A program made the translations under genes and the position numbers. The notes under the pieces were generated by a model. It made no database searches and was not told where the DNA came from. It saw only the letters and a list, made by a program, of their open reading frames with translations. From Marchantia polymorpha subsp. ruderalis (taxonomy: Eukaryota; Streptophyta; Marchantiopsida; Marchantiales; Marchantiaceae): 64,000 bases of DNA. The stretch covers positions 23,912,501 to 23,976,500 of the forward strand of contig AP031352.1 in NCBI GenBank assembly GCA_037833965.1, given 5' to 3'. Shown here in pieces: positions 10,741 to 24,400 of this stretch. Position 1 is the stretch's first letter. Each line of letters begins with the position of its first letter.

Positions 10741-12500
10741 TATGGTGAGATAGGATTGATGTTTGAACGGATCAGGTTACAATGAGCGTGGAAGATATGC
10801 AGAGCACTGTAGAAAAGCAAGGCGAGTAACTTTCAGATTCGGCAGCGGACCAGTGGGAGACTTCCGAAGTAAAATAAGCAAAAGTCATTCGCAGACGAAT
10901 CCATGTCGGTCCCACCGCGTAGGCTCCTGTACTGCGATCGCACTTTCAACTGCACGTAATTCGGTGGGTGTACAACATAGTCCGCTCTTTTCCAGCTGCC
11001 GCCATCGCCTTACCGACAAAACTCTGCTCCTGGCGCACGGCCCGGTATTCTCTCCGGCGGACGACGACGACGGACCAAAGTCAAGAACACGCGCTTCGCA
11101 GCCTCCGGCCTTTGATGGGCGCCTGGAAATCCGTCGGCCATGCCGAACCTGCAGGTTAGGAAATAGCAGCGGGCCAGAGATTCGCGCGAAGGACAGGGCG
11201 GGCCGGAGGACCAGAACGATTATGTGAAACCGCTTTTCTCCGCATTCCTTCAGCGCCAGACTGCATCGACGACCGAGCCGGCTCGGGGCCACGTTTGGGG
11301 GCCTGCGAGCCGTCGATGGGCTTCGGTTATCGCGTGCCGTGTGTAGGCTCGACGTCGAGCCCTAGAGACGCCGAGGTCGCGGTTCCCAGAGCAGTGGGTC
11401 CTACATTTATTATTCAACACGTGTTCTGACAGCTCTGGCTCCGGCGCCCGTCCTGTTACCCGCTCGCTCTGTCCAGCTCTGACCTACCTCTCCCGCGTTG
11501 ACGTGGCGCGCGCCGATTGGCACCGCTCGAGATTTTCTCCTTTCACACCGGCATCGTCTTGCGAACTATATCTCCGCTGGAATCTGGCAAAACCCAGCGG
11601 GCCGCAAGGCGTTACCAGGGGGATCTAGCAAGCCCGAAGTACCTGGGTATGGGGTCGTACGTGGAGCGCTCGCGTCCGGGGTCCATTGGTTGCTGCGCAA
11701 GGACCGTGACTCAAATAAAGGCCGGACACGGTTTTGCGCAGAGCGGGCAGTCAGGACCGATCGTTACGGTGTCGGCGACCGGGTCCCACAGATATGCATG
11801 TGCATGCGGTGCCCATGTGACGACCACATCGCGAAAAAAATCTCCTCCTCCCACCGAATGGCTTTCTTGCATTGCCCCCGTCGCATGCAGCGATATATAG
11901 CCCTTCTCATGTCCCGCTCAGAATCAGCGCTCTGGTCCACGAGGCCAGCGAGCTCGCAACGCACGGTCGCGATTCATCATGACGGAGGGTCCGATGGAAC
12001 CCGGTTATGTTCGCCCCTCGTACTGCGTACGTCCGGCGTATGTGGTACCAACCGGAAAGCCTGCGAGCCCGGTTCGCGGTTCCGCAAACCTTCTGTTCCC
12101 TGCTCCCGTGACGTTGCCGGTCTGTGCGTCGACACCGGACGCAGTCGCTCCGATCGGCGGCCCCGAGAATGTACCATGTTGCCTCCTGACACGAGGTTTG
12201 CTCCAGTGCCACAGTTCGCATCGCAACGCTGTTCAGTTGATGGTAGGACCCGGTGATCGGATTTCCATTCAAGTGTGATAACTGCGCAAACAAATCCTTT
12301 CCATTTCTATATGAGCAGCATAGTGAAAGATGCGCATCGGGGATCAAAACGGGGACAGTGAAGTACGATTGTGCCATGCAACGCACTCTGGAACTATTGC
12401 TGCCAATAAATGGGTTCGAACGCATCGAGCCCGATCGACGAAGAACTCTTCAATGGCGAAAAACATTCGGAAAGCGGACACCGGATGATGTGTCCTGAAC
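10741..12500. other. GC-rich island, no recognisable gene
   Basis: This GC-rich segment is embedded between two AT-rich blocks. Long open frames overlap on both strands, for example 10763-11227 (+), 10885-11292 (-), 11498-12256 (+, 252 codons) and 11907-12425 (-). None resembles a known family, and mutual openness of opposite strands is expected in GC-rich noncoding DNA. It could be the promoter or transcript body of a noncoding RNA, or an isolated compositional island. Confidence 0.4.
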
Positions 12501-14195
12501 CTGCCGCAAAATTAATAAGCAGAGATGCTACTCGGATATTCAAGTCAGACGGAATGGCCTACCATAAATAGCAGCAAGGGAGAATGAGGATTTCATCTTC
12601 TTTTAACGTTAGATGTTTGTGGATTTTATGCACCAACTGATGGACTAGGCCCGTTGCCATTGCATCTGACTTGAAAGTTATGTTTGACATTACGTAGAGA
12701 TGGTTAAGAACCCATGGAAGAGTGTGAACTGGCCATTCAAGGAGACATCGAAGAAACTTAGACTGCACCTAAATTCTTTGGTGCCTCTGCGTAAGAAATA
12801 CAGTAGCCTGCTGAAATGGTGGAGATAAAGTAGCGCTCCTTTGGAGTATATCAAAGTGTTATCGTTATTCCATACCCACACAGTTGTACCTACCAATTTT
12901 AGCTTCACACTGCAACAACTTGTACATGTATGAATGCACTCTTGATCCCAGCACACTGCGCTTGCAAGTATTTGATTTATCAGTTGAAACACTATGAGAA
13001 ATATGTATTTTTAAATACTCAGCTTCAATCAACTAATTTCCTTTTATGAAAACTCAAGTCACATGATCACATCCATCGAATTGCATAACTGGGTTTGATG
13101 GAGTGTCAAAAGAATGCTTGGAATTTATACCTTTCATATTGAACATACACTTGATTATCTATGAAATTTCAGACTCAAATAGTTGAAATTTTTCTAATTT
13201 TCATGAAATCTAACTTCAAACATGTATACTTTTATCAATACTACGTTGATTGAGGTCACAAATTTGGTTTTTAAAATAAATCTAATAATGCATACATGTT
13301 TATCATATATGTTCACCTGAATATATGTTGATAAAAAATAAACATAATAAAACTAAAAAATATGTGAAAATAAAAATATATTTATAAAATTAATTATTTT
13401 CAATCAATGATATACAAATCTAATAATTATAAAAATTTATAATACAAAGTTTGAATTAGCAAAAAAATATGATACCATATGATAGTACTTAAAGGAAACG
13501 TAAATAGCATATCTAATTTGAATGACAATTATGACTATAAAAAATAAATGAATAGAAAATACACGATATATTTTCAAAACTGTATAGTTTTTTTAAGAAT
13601 TTTATCTTTGATATATTGAACTACTTAGATGTTGTATTATAATATTTTTTGGAGGTTATTACAACCTAGTCTTTGATATTCCAATTGCTTGTTTACTGTA
13701 AATTTTGATGAGTTTTTTGTTTTTTTTATTGTATTGGAGAGTACATATTTTGTTATATATTATGAAATTGAAGTTGCAAATTTTTGGTAAAAAAACATAT
13801 TTTTGGAATAAAATGTACAAATGGTAATGAAAAAGGTAAACAAAGTCAAAACTTGTCAAATTCTAACACAAGATAAAATTTGTTTCCAATGAATTATAAT
13901 TATGGAAAAAAAACTGACATGCTGTTGGATCGGATCAAAAAGGAAAAACCTATTATCCACGAGCATACATAGAAACTCATCGACAAAAATAGTTGGTTCA
14001 ATATTGGAAGATACTTCCGTGGAAACAGCAGAAGAGCTTTATTGGTAAAAATAAAATAAGATTCATAGAGAGCTTTGGCTGGCTCTCCTTTATAGCGACA
14101 ACGTAATAGACTTCCCTGAATAGGGTTAAATATATATTTATTTATTCAAAACAACCACAAAATACATTTATTTTTTTAGTTTATCGAATGAAGTC
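12501..14195. other. AT-rich block without genes
   Basis: The first 500 bases are intermediate in composition; the rest is strongly A+T-rich with many homopolymer runs. No gene, repeat family or RNA gene was recognised. Confidence 0.5.
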
Positions 14196-14284
14196 ATAAT
14201 ATATTCTGTGAAATCATCTCTGGACTCTAGAGGTGAGGTGATTTCACAGAATATATTATTATTACTTCTAGAGTCTAGAAGTAA
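14196..14284. repeat. Nested palindromes (21-bp and 11-bp arms)
   Basis: The arms 14196-14216 and 14239-14259 are perfect reverse complements (left arm starts ATAATATATTCTGTG) around a 22-nt loop. Immediately after lies a perfect palindrome, 14262-14272 against 14274-14284 (TTACTTCTAGA, one base, TCTAGAAGTAA). GACTCTAGA at 14223-14231, in the first loop, also pairs with TCTAGAGTC at 14267-14275. The overlapping pairings suggest a foldback element or repeated template-switch events. Confidence 0.8.
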
Positions 14285-14317
14285 ACGCTTACCAGCACAC
14301 TCTTACGCAATGGATAA

Positions 14318-15060
14318 AAGAATGAAATCTGCAATGTCATTGTCGGTGACAAACCTATGTGCATCATGGAGGCATCACCAGGCACTAGACCTCTTTGTCT
14401 CCAATATCTGATAAGAGCTCTTAGCCGACATTTCAGAAATAAGACATCTTCCATTCCCTCGGGGCAAATGTTACCAAACTTGTCAATGTGTCAGTGTTCA
14501 TCCGAAAGAACAATGGGAGAAAATAACTCAACACTGGAAACTAATAATGGCAATGAACCAATGAGCCAAGCTTTAGAGGTTTAGGTAGAGAGCATTTGGC
14601 CCAGGGTTATTCTGTCACTGGAGCCATGTAATAGATACATTTGAAGAAGCCTACTGGTTAGCCTGCCATGGACTTGGCACGCTAGAGAATATCATTAGAC
14701 TCTTGACAAAACATACACCAAAGTGGATGGTGACTGACCGAGTCAAATGGTGATGTTATGCATTCAGAAGTACGAGGTGCACTTGGGAAATGGAGCAAGA
14801 GAAAGTCGTTTTGAGGGAGCAGCTCTGTCTCTACTGTCAAGCGCTGTGGACACATTGTCAACGTCAAGCGGAAGTTGTTGAAAGACGGAAGCTCTGTAAG
14901 GAATGTCCTGATGAAGCTCGACGGTCGAGTTAGTGTAATGCAAACAAACCTGAATCATATGAATCAAGAGATTTCCCGTTGGATTTGGTCCGTTCTCCCT
15001 AAGCATGGAAATACACCGTCGGTAGGTTTCAGCTCACAAGGTGCTGCTAAGACAGACTAA
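14318..15060 (+). pseudogene. Unassigned decayed gene fragment
   Basis: Two adjacent stretches have a protein-like composition but lie in different frames. At 14318-14584 the translation contains NEICNVIVGDKPMCIMEASP and ends in TAG. At 14758-15060 it contains GALGKWSKRKSF and later VKRKLLKDGSSVRNVLMKL followed by a helical, heptad-like GRVSVMQTNLNHMNQEI, with one in-frame TGA after 18 codons. I could not name the family. Introns could account for the frame change, but no convincing donor/acceptor pair was identified, so a broken fragment of a host gene is the more cautious reading. Confidence 0.3.
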
Positions 15061-17000
15061 TGAACCTGTAAATTAGAGTTACAACTCACTCCAGAAAAGG
15101 AAAAAAATGAAATACTTTGGGGATGTGGTCATTGATGTTTTTTTCCAAGAAGAATCCGATTTCAAGTGTTGTTCCTCATGTGTTGGAAGGAAGAGGAAAA
15201 AGTACAGCAATTAGGCTGCTGTGAGCTGAAGGCTAAAGCAAATGATTGAGAGAGGCCTCGAGCACTTGAACCAGGATTTCAAGGTCTCGGTGAGAACATT
15301 CTCCTAGTATGTGAAACCCCCTAGAGGCCTGTGACTAAGACATCCATCCCATATGAAAGGTATAATGATTTCTCGCTTTAATGATGAGTTTGCTTTTGGC
15401 TGAGTAGGGAGGGAGGGTCATAGGACTTGAGACTCCCAAAGAGACGAAAACCAAAAATTAGGCACCGAGGCATGCGCGCCAGAAACACCGTCTCGGAGCA
15501 TGATCGCATTGTGGACACAAGAAATGATGGCGAGAATGCATTCAGTGTTTTAAGCAGAGCCGACTGACCTTCTAACAATCGATGCAGATTGTGCGAGTGG
15601 ATTTGCCATCGTTGATGGTTTCCCATCGCGTTTGGATTCCATGGGTCCCCTTTCGAGTTACTACTTCTTCCAGCGGAGAGTCGGAATGGTGATGTCTAAT
15701 GACGGGCTTGCTCGGAGACGTGGACACCCGAGAACTGCTTGAAGTGAATCTCATCGTAATGATCGCTAATTTTGAAGATTATTGAGGATGAGAAGATGAA
15801 TGATGATGCCAATGATCCAAACATCAGCTCATTAGCTCAGGAGACGATGATTGAGAAGGTTAACTCGAGTCAGTGATGTCCTGGTGTCGAAAAACAAGGT
15901 CAATGCAATCGACCTGTGCGTGCAGTCCTGAGTCTTGAGAGCTGAGTACAAATTGGATGGAAGGATTTTTTATATGATTTGTAGTCCTCTTCCCGAAAAG
16001 ATAAGAGTGAATACAAACAAGCTCTTGAGCCAAGATGTGATCAATCTTCATTTCAGGACGGTAGCATCAAATCGAGGAAGATATGGCGACAACAACAAGG
16101 AAGTCTCCCTCAAACGAGGAACTACAACTGCTCTTCAGTCATCGAGATCGCATGCAATCTTCAGATCTTCAACTGATGGCAAATAAATGCACCACCAGCT
16201 CGTGTATACAATTGAATTAAATTTACCGAAGTCTCTCTCTCCAGAGAGTCAATGAAATAAGAATATCAGCGCTGCCTCAGTGGTAGCATCAAGACAAGAA
16301 TAGCTTTTCGACTTGATCTGAGACACAACGCCACAATTCACAACTGCAATTAGAGTTTATTACGACTTTTCCTTGCAGCGTGTCTGCTTTCAAGCTCAGT
16401 TATGGTGGATCTATGGACGATACAAATCACCCCAAAATGGACCGTCCAATTTTATCCTGCCCACCATCCCAACTATTTTCTCGTAAATAAAACCTTAGCT
16501 TACTAGACATATCGATAACAAACTTTTCTTATATCTACTCTGAAAGCTGAGTCACCATCTCATACCACGTTTCATGCAATATTATTTCTATTTAATCCCA
16601 CGTCCAAAATTCTACTGATTTTGAAAGGCCAAATCCGAAGAACTCCCCAACTTTCCTCGTTTGTCTTATGCTTCCACTAAACAATCATAACCCGTTCAGT
16701 ACCGATCTACGCCTCGTAGTGCACAAGTCCAAGTCACATCGACACTCAAGACATGCTAACGATAATTTCCGTCTCAGAACTAAAGAATATCAATTTGGAT
16801 ATTAATGATCCATTTCAGAACACTGCATCTCTCCAACTTCTTTTAGTCGTCACCAAGAAATTAGCAGAGGGGCGCCTTGAATTCACCCACATCTTTAATA
16901 CTTTTCTCAAAGTGTCTGTTTGGACTCACTTGATGTGGCTGGAGTGTCATGTGGACCATCCGGTAGGACGACATCAATAATACGATCCCTTATTCCGCGA
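15061..17000. other. Intergenic, no recognisable gene
   Basis: Composition is intermediate and only short open frames occur. Two moderately protein-like stretches (about 15577-15740 + and 15935-16186 +) have no recognisable motifs and no clear splice context. No RNA gene or repeat was identified. Confidence 0.4.
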
Positions 17001-19390
17001 TCTAAGTAGTTAATATCAACATATAATGACTAGGTACTAGGATTTGTCGATACAAAACTTGAATGATTTCATGTACATGTGTCATGTTAGGTGTTCATTT
17101 ATAAATCAATTAAAGTCTTCCACTTACCTAGGAGGATGTATGACATTTTGGTCTGATGTACACCTTCGCTCAATTTGTAATTAATACGTGAAAAATCTTA
17201 TTTTTGATTCACATCTAGTTAAAACATGTAACCCTCATATCAACATGTTAAAAATCAACATTTTAGCATGTTTGATAAATGCACTTTTATATATAAAAAT
17301 TAATAACATATTCTGTAGTAACATTCCTTCCATTAATAACCTGCTTTCAAATTAAAATCATTGCTTGATAAAGAAACATAGATTTTTTTTTATGAAAGAA
17401 GAATAATATGTTATAAAATATAGTGAAAAATATAATATTAAATTCAGTATATTTTTTATTATCTTAAATATTATCTTTCAAGATCTCTTCTTAAATTTAT
17501 CTCATATTTTTTTAAAATTTTTTTGATAATATGTACAAATAATCAAAGATAAAAAATCCTCAACAATTTAATTTAATTTCATAATTTTCTATTCAAAAAT
17601 ATGACTTAAATAAATTGCAGATATAACTTAATATATACAGACCATATTTGGAAAAAAAATTATATCATTGAATGATCTGGTTATTATCACAGAAATGTAT
17701 CCCATTACTCTTTATCATTTTATATGAATACTTTTCCATATAGTAATTAATATTTTCAACATAAAATAATTACTCCAAGTGTCATTAAAATATGTTTATA
17801 ATCAAGCTCAATCAATTTTATTGAATCGATGAACAGAATTGAGGTTTCTGTAAAAGAAAAAGATGAATTCAAATTCTTATCTAAAATAATGAAAATTTTA
17901 ATTTTTGAAAAATACACTATTTATGTATGTAGCTTTCACCTTTAACAAAATCGATTTGGATATAATAACTGAGATGTAGTGAAAAAAGGAAGATCAACTA
18001 CTAAAGTATTTTAAATTCAAATAGAAAGTCTTTTACATATGTATATAAATATTTTTGTTATATATTTTGAAAATGAATTTTTGAAATGTGTAACGAGTAA
18101 AATGAACACTATCACATTCATTGATCAAATTAATTTATTCATTTCAATCTATTATTTTCCCAAATTTCATAGAAAAGTTGGGAAAATATTGATTTACGTA
18201 TATTGAACATGTAAAGCTAACAAACTTTACTTTCAAAAGCTATTAATTCATTTCAGAAGTTAATTGTATTAAATTTTAAAAAAATCACAGAAAAAACATA
18301 GTTGATTAATATAATATATTTCTTATAAGGATAACAAAATAATTTTCTAATCAGTTTAATCATAATATTATATACAAAACTTGAATTTGGTTGACACCTT
18401 TTTTCGTATTATTGTAGTGGTGCTTTTCCGCATTAATTACATATTTAAATATTGCATCTGTATTTTTTATTCAATCTGATATACAAAATTTGTGGGATTC
18501 GCAGGAAATGATTATAGTTATAGAAAAAATTAAAAATTAATGTTTGCAACATTGTGTACATGATGATACATTTTATCATTCTCAACCTTGCTTGTTTAGG
18601 TGTATATAGTTGAAAATACATACACAACAATTCATTGTGATATTCTTAAGATGCTGGTATGACTTAATTGATAGATGTTAGTCATGTTTTGATTGATATA
18701 TTAAATATCCTACATCAGTGTTAAATATTGACAAAATTTTAAACATAAAATGAAAGATGCAGCTAATTTAATACAAGAAATACAAAAGTTATAAGATTTT
18801 CTTTTCCTCATTTCAAAAAAAAAAGTAACATATTTCAAATTCAATTGATTGAGTGTTGTGTAAGATGACTTAAATTTGTTTGAAATCACTGAATAATTAT
18901 AAATTAATATATGTGATCATAGTAATTAATAAGAAATTTCATATCACAATCATAGAAAAAATCCACATGGGCTTTTTAAAAATAATTTAAATTTATTTCA
19001 AAAATACCTATATTGAGACAGTTTTTCCTGCGTGAAGAGAAATCAGCTTCCAACATTTTTAGCATGATAAAAACAGAAGTCTATTAATAGTTGTGATTTA
19101 TGAATTTGAATTAAATAAATATAATTTGAATATGATATAATCTTTCTTGACGATTAAAATTTTTCGAAATATTCTCCTAATTTATTTAATTCTATTTTTT
19201 AAATTATATGTTTTATCATCTTAGAGTTTTACATATGTTTTTGAAATAACTCTTATGTAGTCTACATATAGAGGATGTGTAGCATGTAGTGCTGTACGTT
19301 CGAGTAAATGATAATAGAATGGGTTTGCAGATTTTCATTTCATATTTAGTTGTTCTCATAAAAATGCTATCCAACGTAGACTTTCCAGCA
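17001..19390. other. AT-rich block without genes
   Basis: This is continuous A+T-rich sequence with dense stops in all frames. No domain, hairpin longer than about 12 bp or tandem array was noticed. Confidence 0.55.
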
Positions 19391-19444
19391 CACTTCGCCG
19401 CCATCTAATCATCTGAGAATTCGGTCGATTGCTGAGATGCTGGC

Positions 19445-19960
19445 GTGTTATCTAGGAAACTGCAGTGCGCTCATTCTACCTTGGCCGGCTATGGTTGCTT
19501 CTGCAGTGGCAACTTCAAAGAAATCGTTTGGCAACATTTGACAATCGAGGAACGAGTGTTGTTTCAGCAAGCCAAGAGCTCCGTCGCTCTCACAACATTC
19601 TGCAAGCCACTCGCCACTTCCCAAAAGAGAAGGAAGGGGTCAGCTACTACAGTCCCCGCATACTACGCCGCGAGAAGACAATACGCTCCCCGTGCCCTCG
19701 CAGCTTTTGAGAAGCTCAATGCGACCCATGCTCAACCCGACTATGGCGATAGGCTGGAGCACAGTCAGTCTCTCGTTCGAGATATCTCGCAGCTGGAAAC
19801 CGAAATGCGAGAGAAGTTACCGTTGGGGTGTCGGAAGTGGCAAGATATGGGGGAAGGCGAGACTGTTTGGGCATGTGAGCGAGCCATCTTTTCGAAGGAA
19901 GACTCGTGTGAGGGCGGGGGGCGAGTATATCCTCAACGACTTTGTGCGGGAGGGTATTAA
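19445..19960 (+). other. 172-codon open frame, doubtful
   Basis: A single open frame crosses a short GC-richer island between AT-rich blocks. The translation has a helical, charged middle (ALAAFEKLNATHAQPDYGDR and RDISQLETEMREKLPLG). It opens with GTG, an upstream in-frame stop lies a few codons away, and the first in-frame ATG comes only about two-thirds of the way along. A second frame of the same strand is also open for 100 codons. No family is recognised. It may be an exon with unseen neighbours or simply chance openness. Confidence 0.2.
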
Positions 19961-21430
19961 ATTGCGCCTGAGCTTTAGTTTTGACGTTTTCCTATGATTG
20001 AGGGGGAAACGAGAGGCAGCGTAAATAACAGGCGAGAACTAATCATAGCATCGCAGTGGCAAACACCGCTAACTAACAAACGGGAGTAACTTGAGCCTGG
20101 AGTTTTTCTGCTTTCCAAATCGGTCAACAACCAACAAAACAATGATACAATAAGCAAGTTTTGGAGAGTCGAGTTATATTTAAGCTGTAATAAGGGGACT
20201 GACAATATTATTCCCAGGCACAACCATCCAAATAAACTTTGGTCAAAGAACAATTAAAGCTTTCCGCGTTCACGGATTTTTTGGAAAAAGCATGTCTCCA
20301 AGTTCCCAACAAAGCTGGTTCCGGGCCCATGTGTTTCGACAAAAATATTATTTCCGTTTCCAATCAGCATTTTTTTCGTCCAAAGCCTCATTGCCATGGA
20401 AGAAGGCACTAGAGAGACATATGTCAGGCCTTCTGGAGCCTATGGTATTTATGCTGTATCACACGCATCCCCAGAGTTATCGTTTCATAATGCGCCCTAT
20501 CTAGCCTCCCAAGCCTATAACCAGAAATATTTCCTGTAGCCCGAACCATCCAACTGTCACCCCCCCCGCCCCCCCGCCCCCATGGTGAACGGCCAGGCCC
20601 TCCCATGTCCATCCAGCTGCTGCTGCTCTGGGCTCTGCTCTGTACTCTGCACTCTGCACTCTGGACTCTGGACGACTCTGGGCCTCTGTACTTGATCTGC
20701 GTGTCCGTGTCCGTGTCCAAGGTCTTCCATGTGAATGCTTTTCAATGATTAAGTGCCCGGCCCTCCCTCCCTCCCTCCCTCAACAAATTAGAATCAGATT
20801 GAAGCGGAGCGAGGGAGCGAGGGAGCTCGCGCGCAAATTCTGCAACTTCTTCGTCCGCATCGAATTGTGGACAGATCGGCTGGATTAGGATTTTTAATTA
20901 CGGGGTTTCGGGGCCTTAAACCGCACTACAGAAAGCGCCTCGCGTACCTGCCGGCGACAAGGCACAAGCGGGTGGCAGTATCACATCGATCAATGTTGTT
21001 GATAAGCGACGACAAGCTCGCAACAGCAGACACAAGGAATATTCGCTTCTGAGTTCTCGTTACGTGCTTAGCGTTCTTGAGCTCGGAGATAAACTCTTGA
21101 CAAAAACGTGGGAATTGCGGTTGGTATCGAAGAATTAAAGCTTGCCACCCGAGGATGCAGAGGTCTTGCAGTCATCGTGATGAAGACCGGATCGGAGACA
21201 TCATGGTTGAAACTACAAGCCATGCATAATTCCCTCGCTGCAGTCTCGCATCGCCCAGATTTTCTTCCAACATTTATGATATTCTCATCATCTCGCCACA
21301 TTCTTGGACATATCTCATATGAGGGACAAAGATGCAGCTCTATAGAATAGATTTTTCGTGCCTGTCACCGGTGAACATTTCATTATTGTCATAGTGTCCT
21401 GTTGTGCAAAGGGAGCGCGAGATCTGCTCG
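19961..21430. other. Intergenic with CCCT and ACTCTG repeats
   Basis: No gene is recognised. Simple repeats are present: a CTCTG/CACTCTG minisatellite at about 20618-20690, GTCCGT repeats at about 20700-20717, (CCCT)n at 20761-20781 and GAGCGAGG repeats at about 20805-20826. The GC-rich middle resembles promoter DNA, but no adjoining coding exon is visible in either direction. Confidence 0.4.
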
Positions 21431-24400
21431 ACATTGGATGAACGATTTCTTTGATAGAATTTTTAATTAGGAGAAGAATCCTTAACTAAGTTGGCTCGAC
21501 ATATAAAAGCTTGAAACTACTTTATTTATCATGTAGGAATCGAGAAAAAAATTAATACAGGCTTAGATAGTAATTTAAACCGATCTCGATTAACGCCAAA
21601 AACGAGGAAAAGGCACACAAGATGATGGATGGAACTTCAATGTTGGGATAACAAGTTTTTCAACCTACGACATTCACAGAAAGCAATAAGAGCCCTAGAG
21701 AAAGTCCAAATGTCGGACAGTTTACGCCATCCACCAATATTTTCATGCGCAGAAAGATCTGGAAGCTATATCTATGAATGATTGTATACATAATGCAAAT
21801 CAAAGATACTGTGGTAACTTTTGTCTTCAAATAGCCATATGGAAATTGTGCTCCAATATATTCGATAAACTAGAGTGTTAAGTTGAAATTAAAACTAAAA
21901 ATGATGAATGAACTTTAACTTCTCAATCCATATAAATGAAACATTTGAAGAAGATGACAAGTCCAGATTTTTCTCTAAACTAGTAGAATTGAATTCTGCT
22001 GAACAGATTTCAAAAAGTTATTAAAATATTAGTATATAAAAATTAAAAGAATCGAAATTAAAATTTTTTATCAGAAAAGAAATCACTACGTCTACATTAT
22101 AATAAAAATGAAAAATGATATTAAGAACTTAATTCATGTAAAAAAATATAATTGTGAAAATATTAACCTTATTATATATAAATCTTGTATTTTTGCAAAA
22201 AAATATGAACTGAAATGATTAGATAAAAATTATACATTACAATTTATAGTTAAATGATTTTTGTGAAATAAAATGTATGATTTTTAGAAATATGAGACAT
22301 AATGATTTTTAGAAATAAACATCTTTAATCATATTTTTCCATGATTAAAGATTCATCTTCATTATTTTATTCAAAAATATGAATTTTCAAATTTCAAAGT
22401 ATATTTTTAAGACACGATCGATCAATTAAAATAAATTTAAATTTTAAATGAAATCTAAATTACAAAAAACGGTATAAATAATTTTATTTGATAAAAAATA
22501 AGATAAAGTGAATTAGTATATGTTATTTTTCACAAAAATTTATTTATTTTAGATACTTTTTTACTGCTTAATATAATAATTATACATTCACATACTTTAA
22601 AAAAAAATATGGATATAAATTATAATGATTTTTCCATGCATGTCAGTACTATTATGCAATAGTTGAGACTGAATAATTTGATTTATATATGTCTAACTGC
22701 AAGCAATTTATGATATTTTTTATGTATTTTGTGATATAGGTATCATAAAAATGTGATGTTCATATTTTTGTAAACTCAACATATCCGTACAAAGAATACG
22801 GCACAAACATCTAATATTGAAATTGTGGAGAAAAATTCATTGATAGTGAAAAAATCATAAATTCACTGAAGTATTATGTTTATTGAAGAGAGATACAAGC
22901 ACAAGACGAGACAAAAACGCAGCGTCAGCTCTCTCGACATTCAGTTCTGCTTGACCTAAACTCGACACATTCTTTTACGTGCTACTACAATGATACAAGA
23001 AGGAGTCAAGTCTCCATGATATATTCTCTCCCTTTCAAACTCCTAACAGGCCTCAGCGTCTTTCAGTTTCAAATTACAAAGTGCCGCAAGCTCCCGCGCG
23101 TACAGGAGCCAATAACCATTTCAAACTGTAACTCAAATATGTCTTCACAACCGACAGTTTTAGAAATAAAAATTAGAATATTGGTGAGTATGTATATTAT
23201 ATTAAAAGTTTAAACAAATTTTTAGAGTAAATCACAAGGACAAAACAAAATTTCACAAGCATACACACCAAAATGCCAAAAAGTTGACAGAAAATTACTT
23301 GGTTCGCCATTGCGGTCTACATTGATGGATACAAAAAGTGTTTAATCATGAAAACTTAAAAGAATAGTGAGGATTTCTTTTTCAACCTCTCTTTCATAAT
23401 AATAACATAACCTAAATCCTAATTACAATTCGACTAATGAAAGTTAAAATAGACCTAAGTTAAAAATAAACATAAACATAATTTTTTTTTCATTTTAAAT
23501 TTTGGATACAATTTTGTTTAGAATTTTTTTAATGTAAATCACATATTTAATCTTTTTAGAAAAATATAAAAATTTATTGAAAGTGCATATTTGTAAACTA
23601 GTTAAGTTAATAATTGAAAATTTTAATCAATTTATAAATTTAGAATGTAGAAATTTATTTTTCCAATCAAAGTATAAATTCTATTAAAAAATTGGTCTTT
23701 GACAGGCATTAAAATATCTGTCGAAGACCAATTTAGCTTAGTTTCATATATATTTGCAAATTACTTCTTGAAAATTAATTAAATCCAAAATGGTAATCAT
23801 TTTTGGTGAAAATTGAGTTGAACAGATAAAATTTATGAGGATTGTTTTAATTTCTTAATTATCAATATCTCTCGGATATATTTTCTTTGTTTCTTGGAAA
23901 TTCACTGCCATATTATAGTTTTCAATTTCTTAGTAATCTATAATAAAACATAATTCCTATTTATTTAAAAAATACCAGTATTCATTCTAATTGATAACAT
24001 ATGAAAAGCTCAAAAAATGAGATGTGAAAGATAATTCATTGATATTTTCATGAATTTTAATGATTATGCTATGTATATCAACTTTTATATTTTTATTAAA
24101 GTGATGTAATGAAAAATTTTATTTATCTATTTCAAGAATTGCATTGATAGTAAGAGCTTCTCCATTTTCAAATGATACATAATAACATATGTATCTGACA
24201 GAATAAAAACTTTGGATGAAGATACATATATCGTACAGTCGCTTGCTAAAAAAATACAATTCTTGATTCAAGATTGTCTTTCATACTTAAAAAATAAAAT
24301 CATCAATTCGATAGCCAGTCTAAAATATTCACAATTATTTTGAATACTTATCTTTATCCAACAAGAAAAAATACAATTGAAAAAGTGTTATGTACATACT

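Noticed and set aside
11498-12256. 252-codon open frame on + strand
   Set aside because: It lies in GC-rich DNA with overlapping frames open on the other strand, has no domain and shows Arg/Ser/Pro-biased composition.
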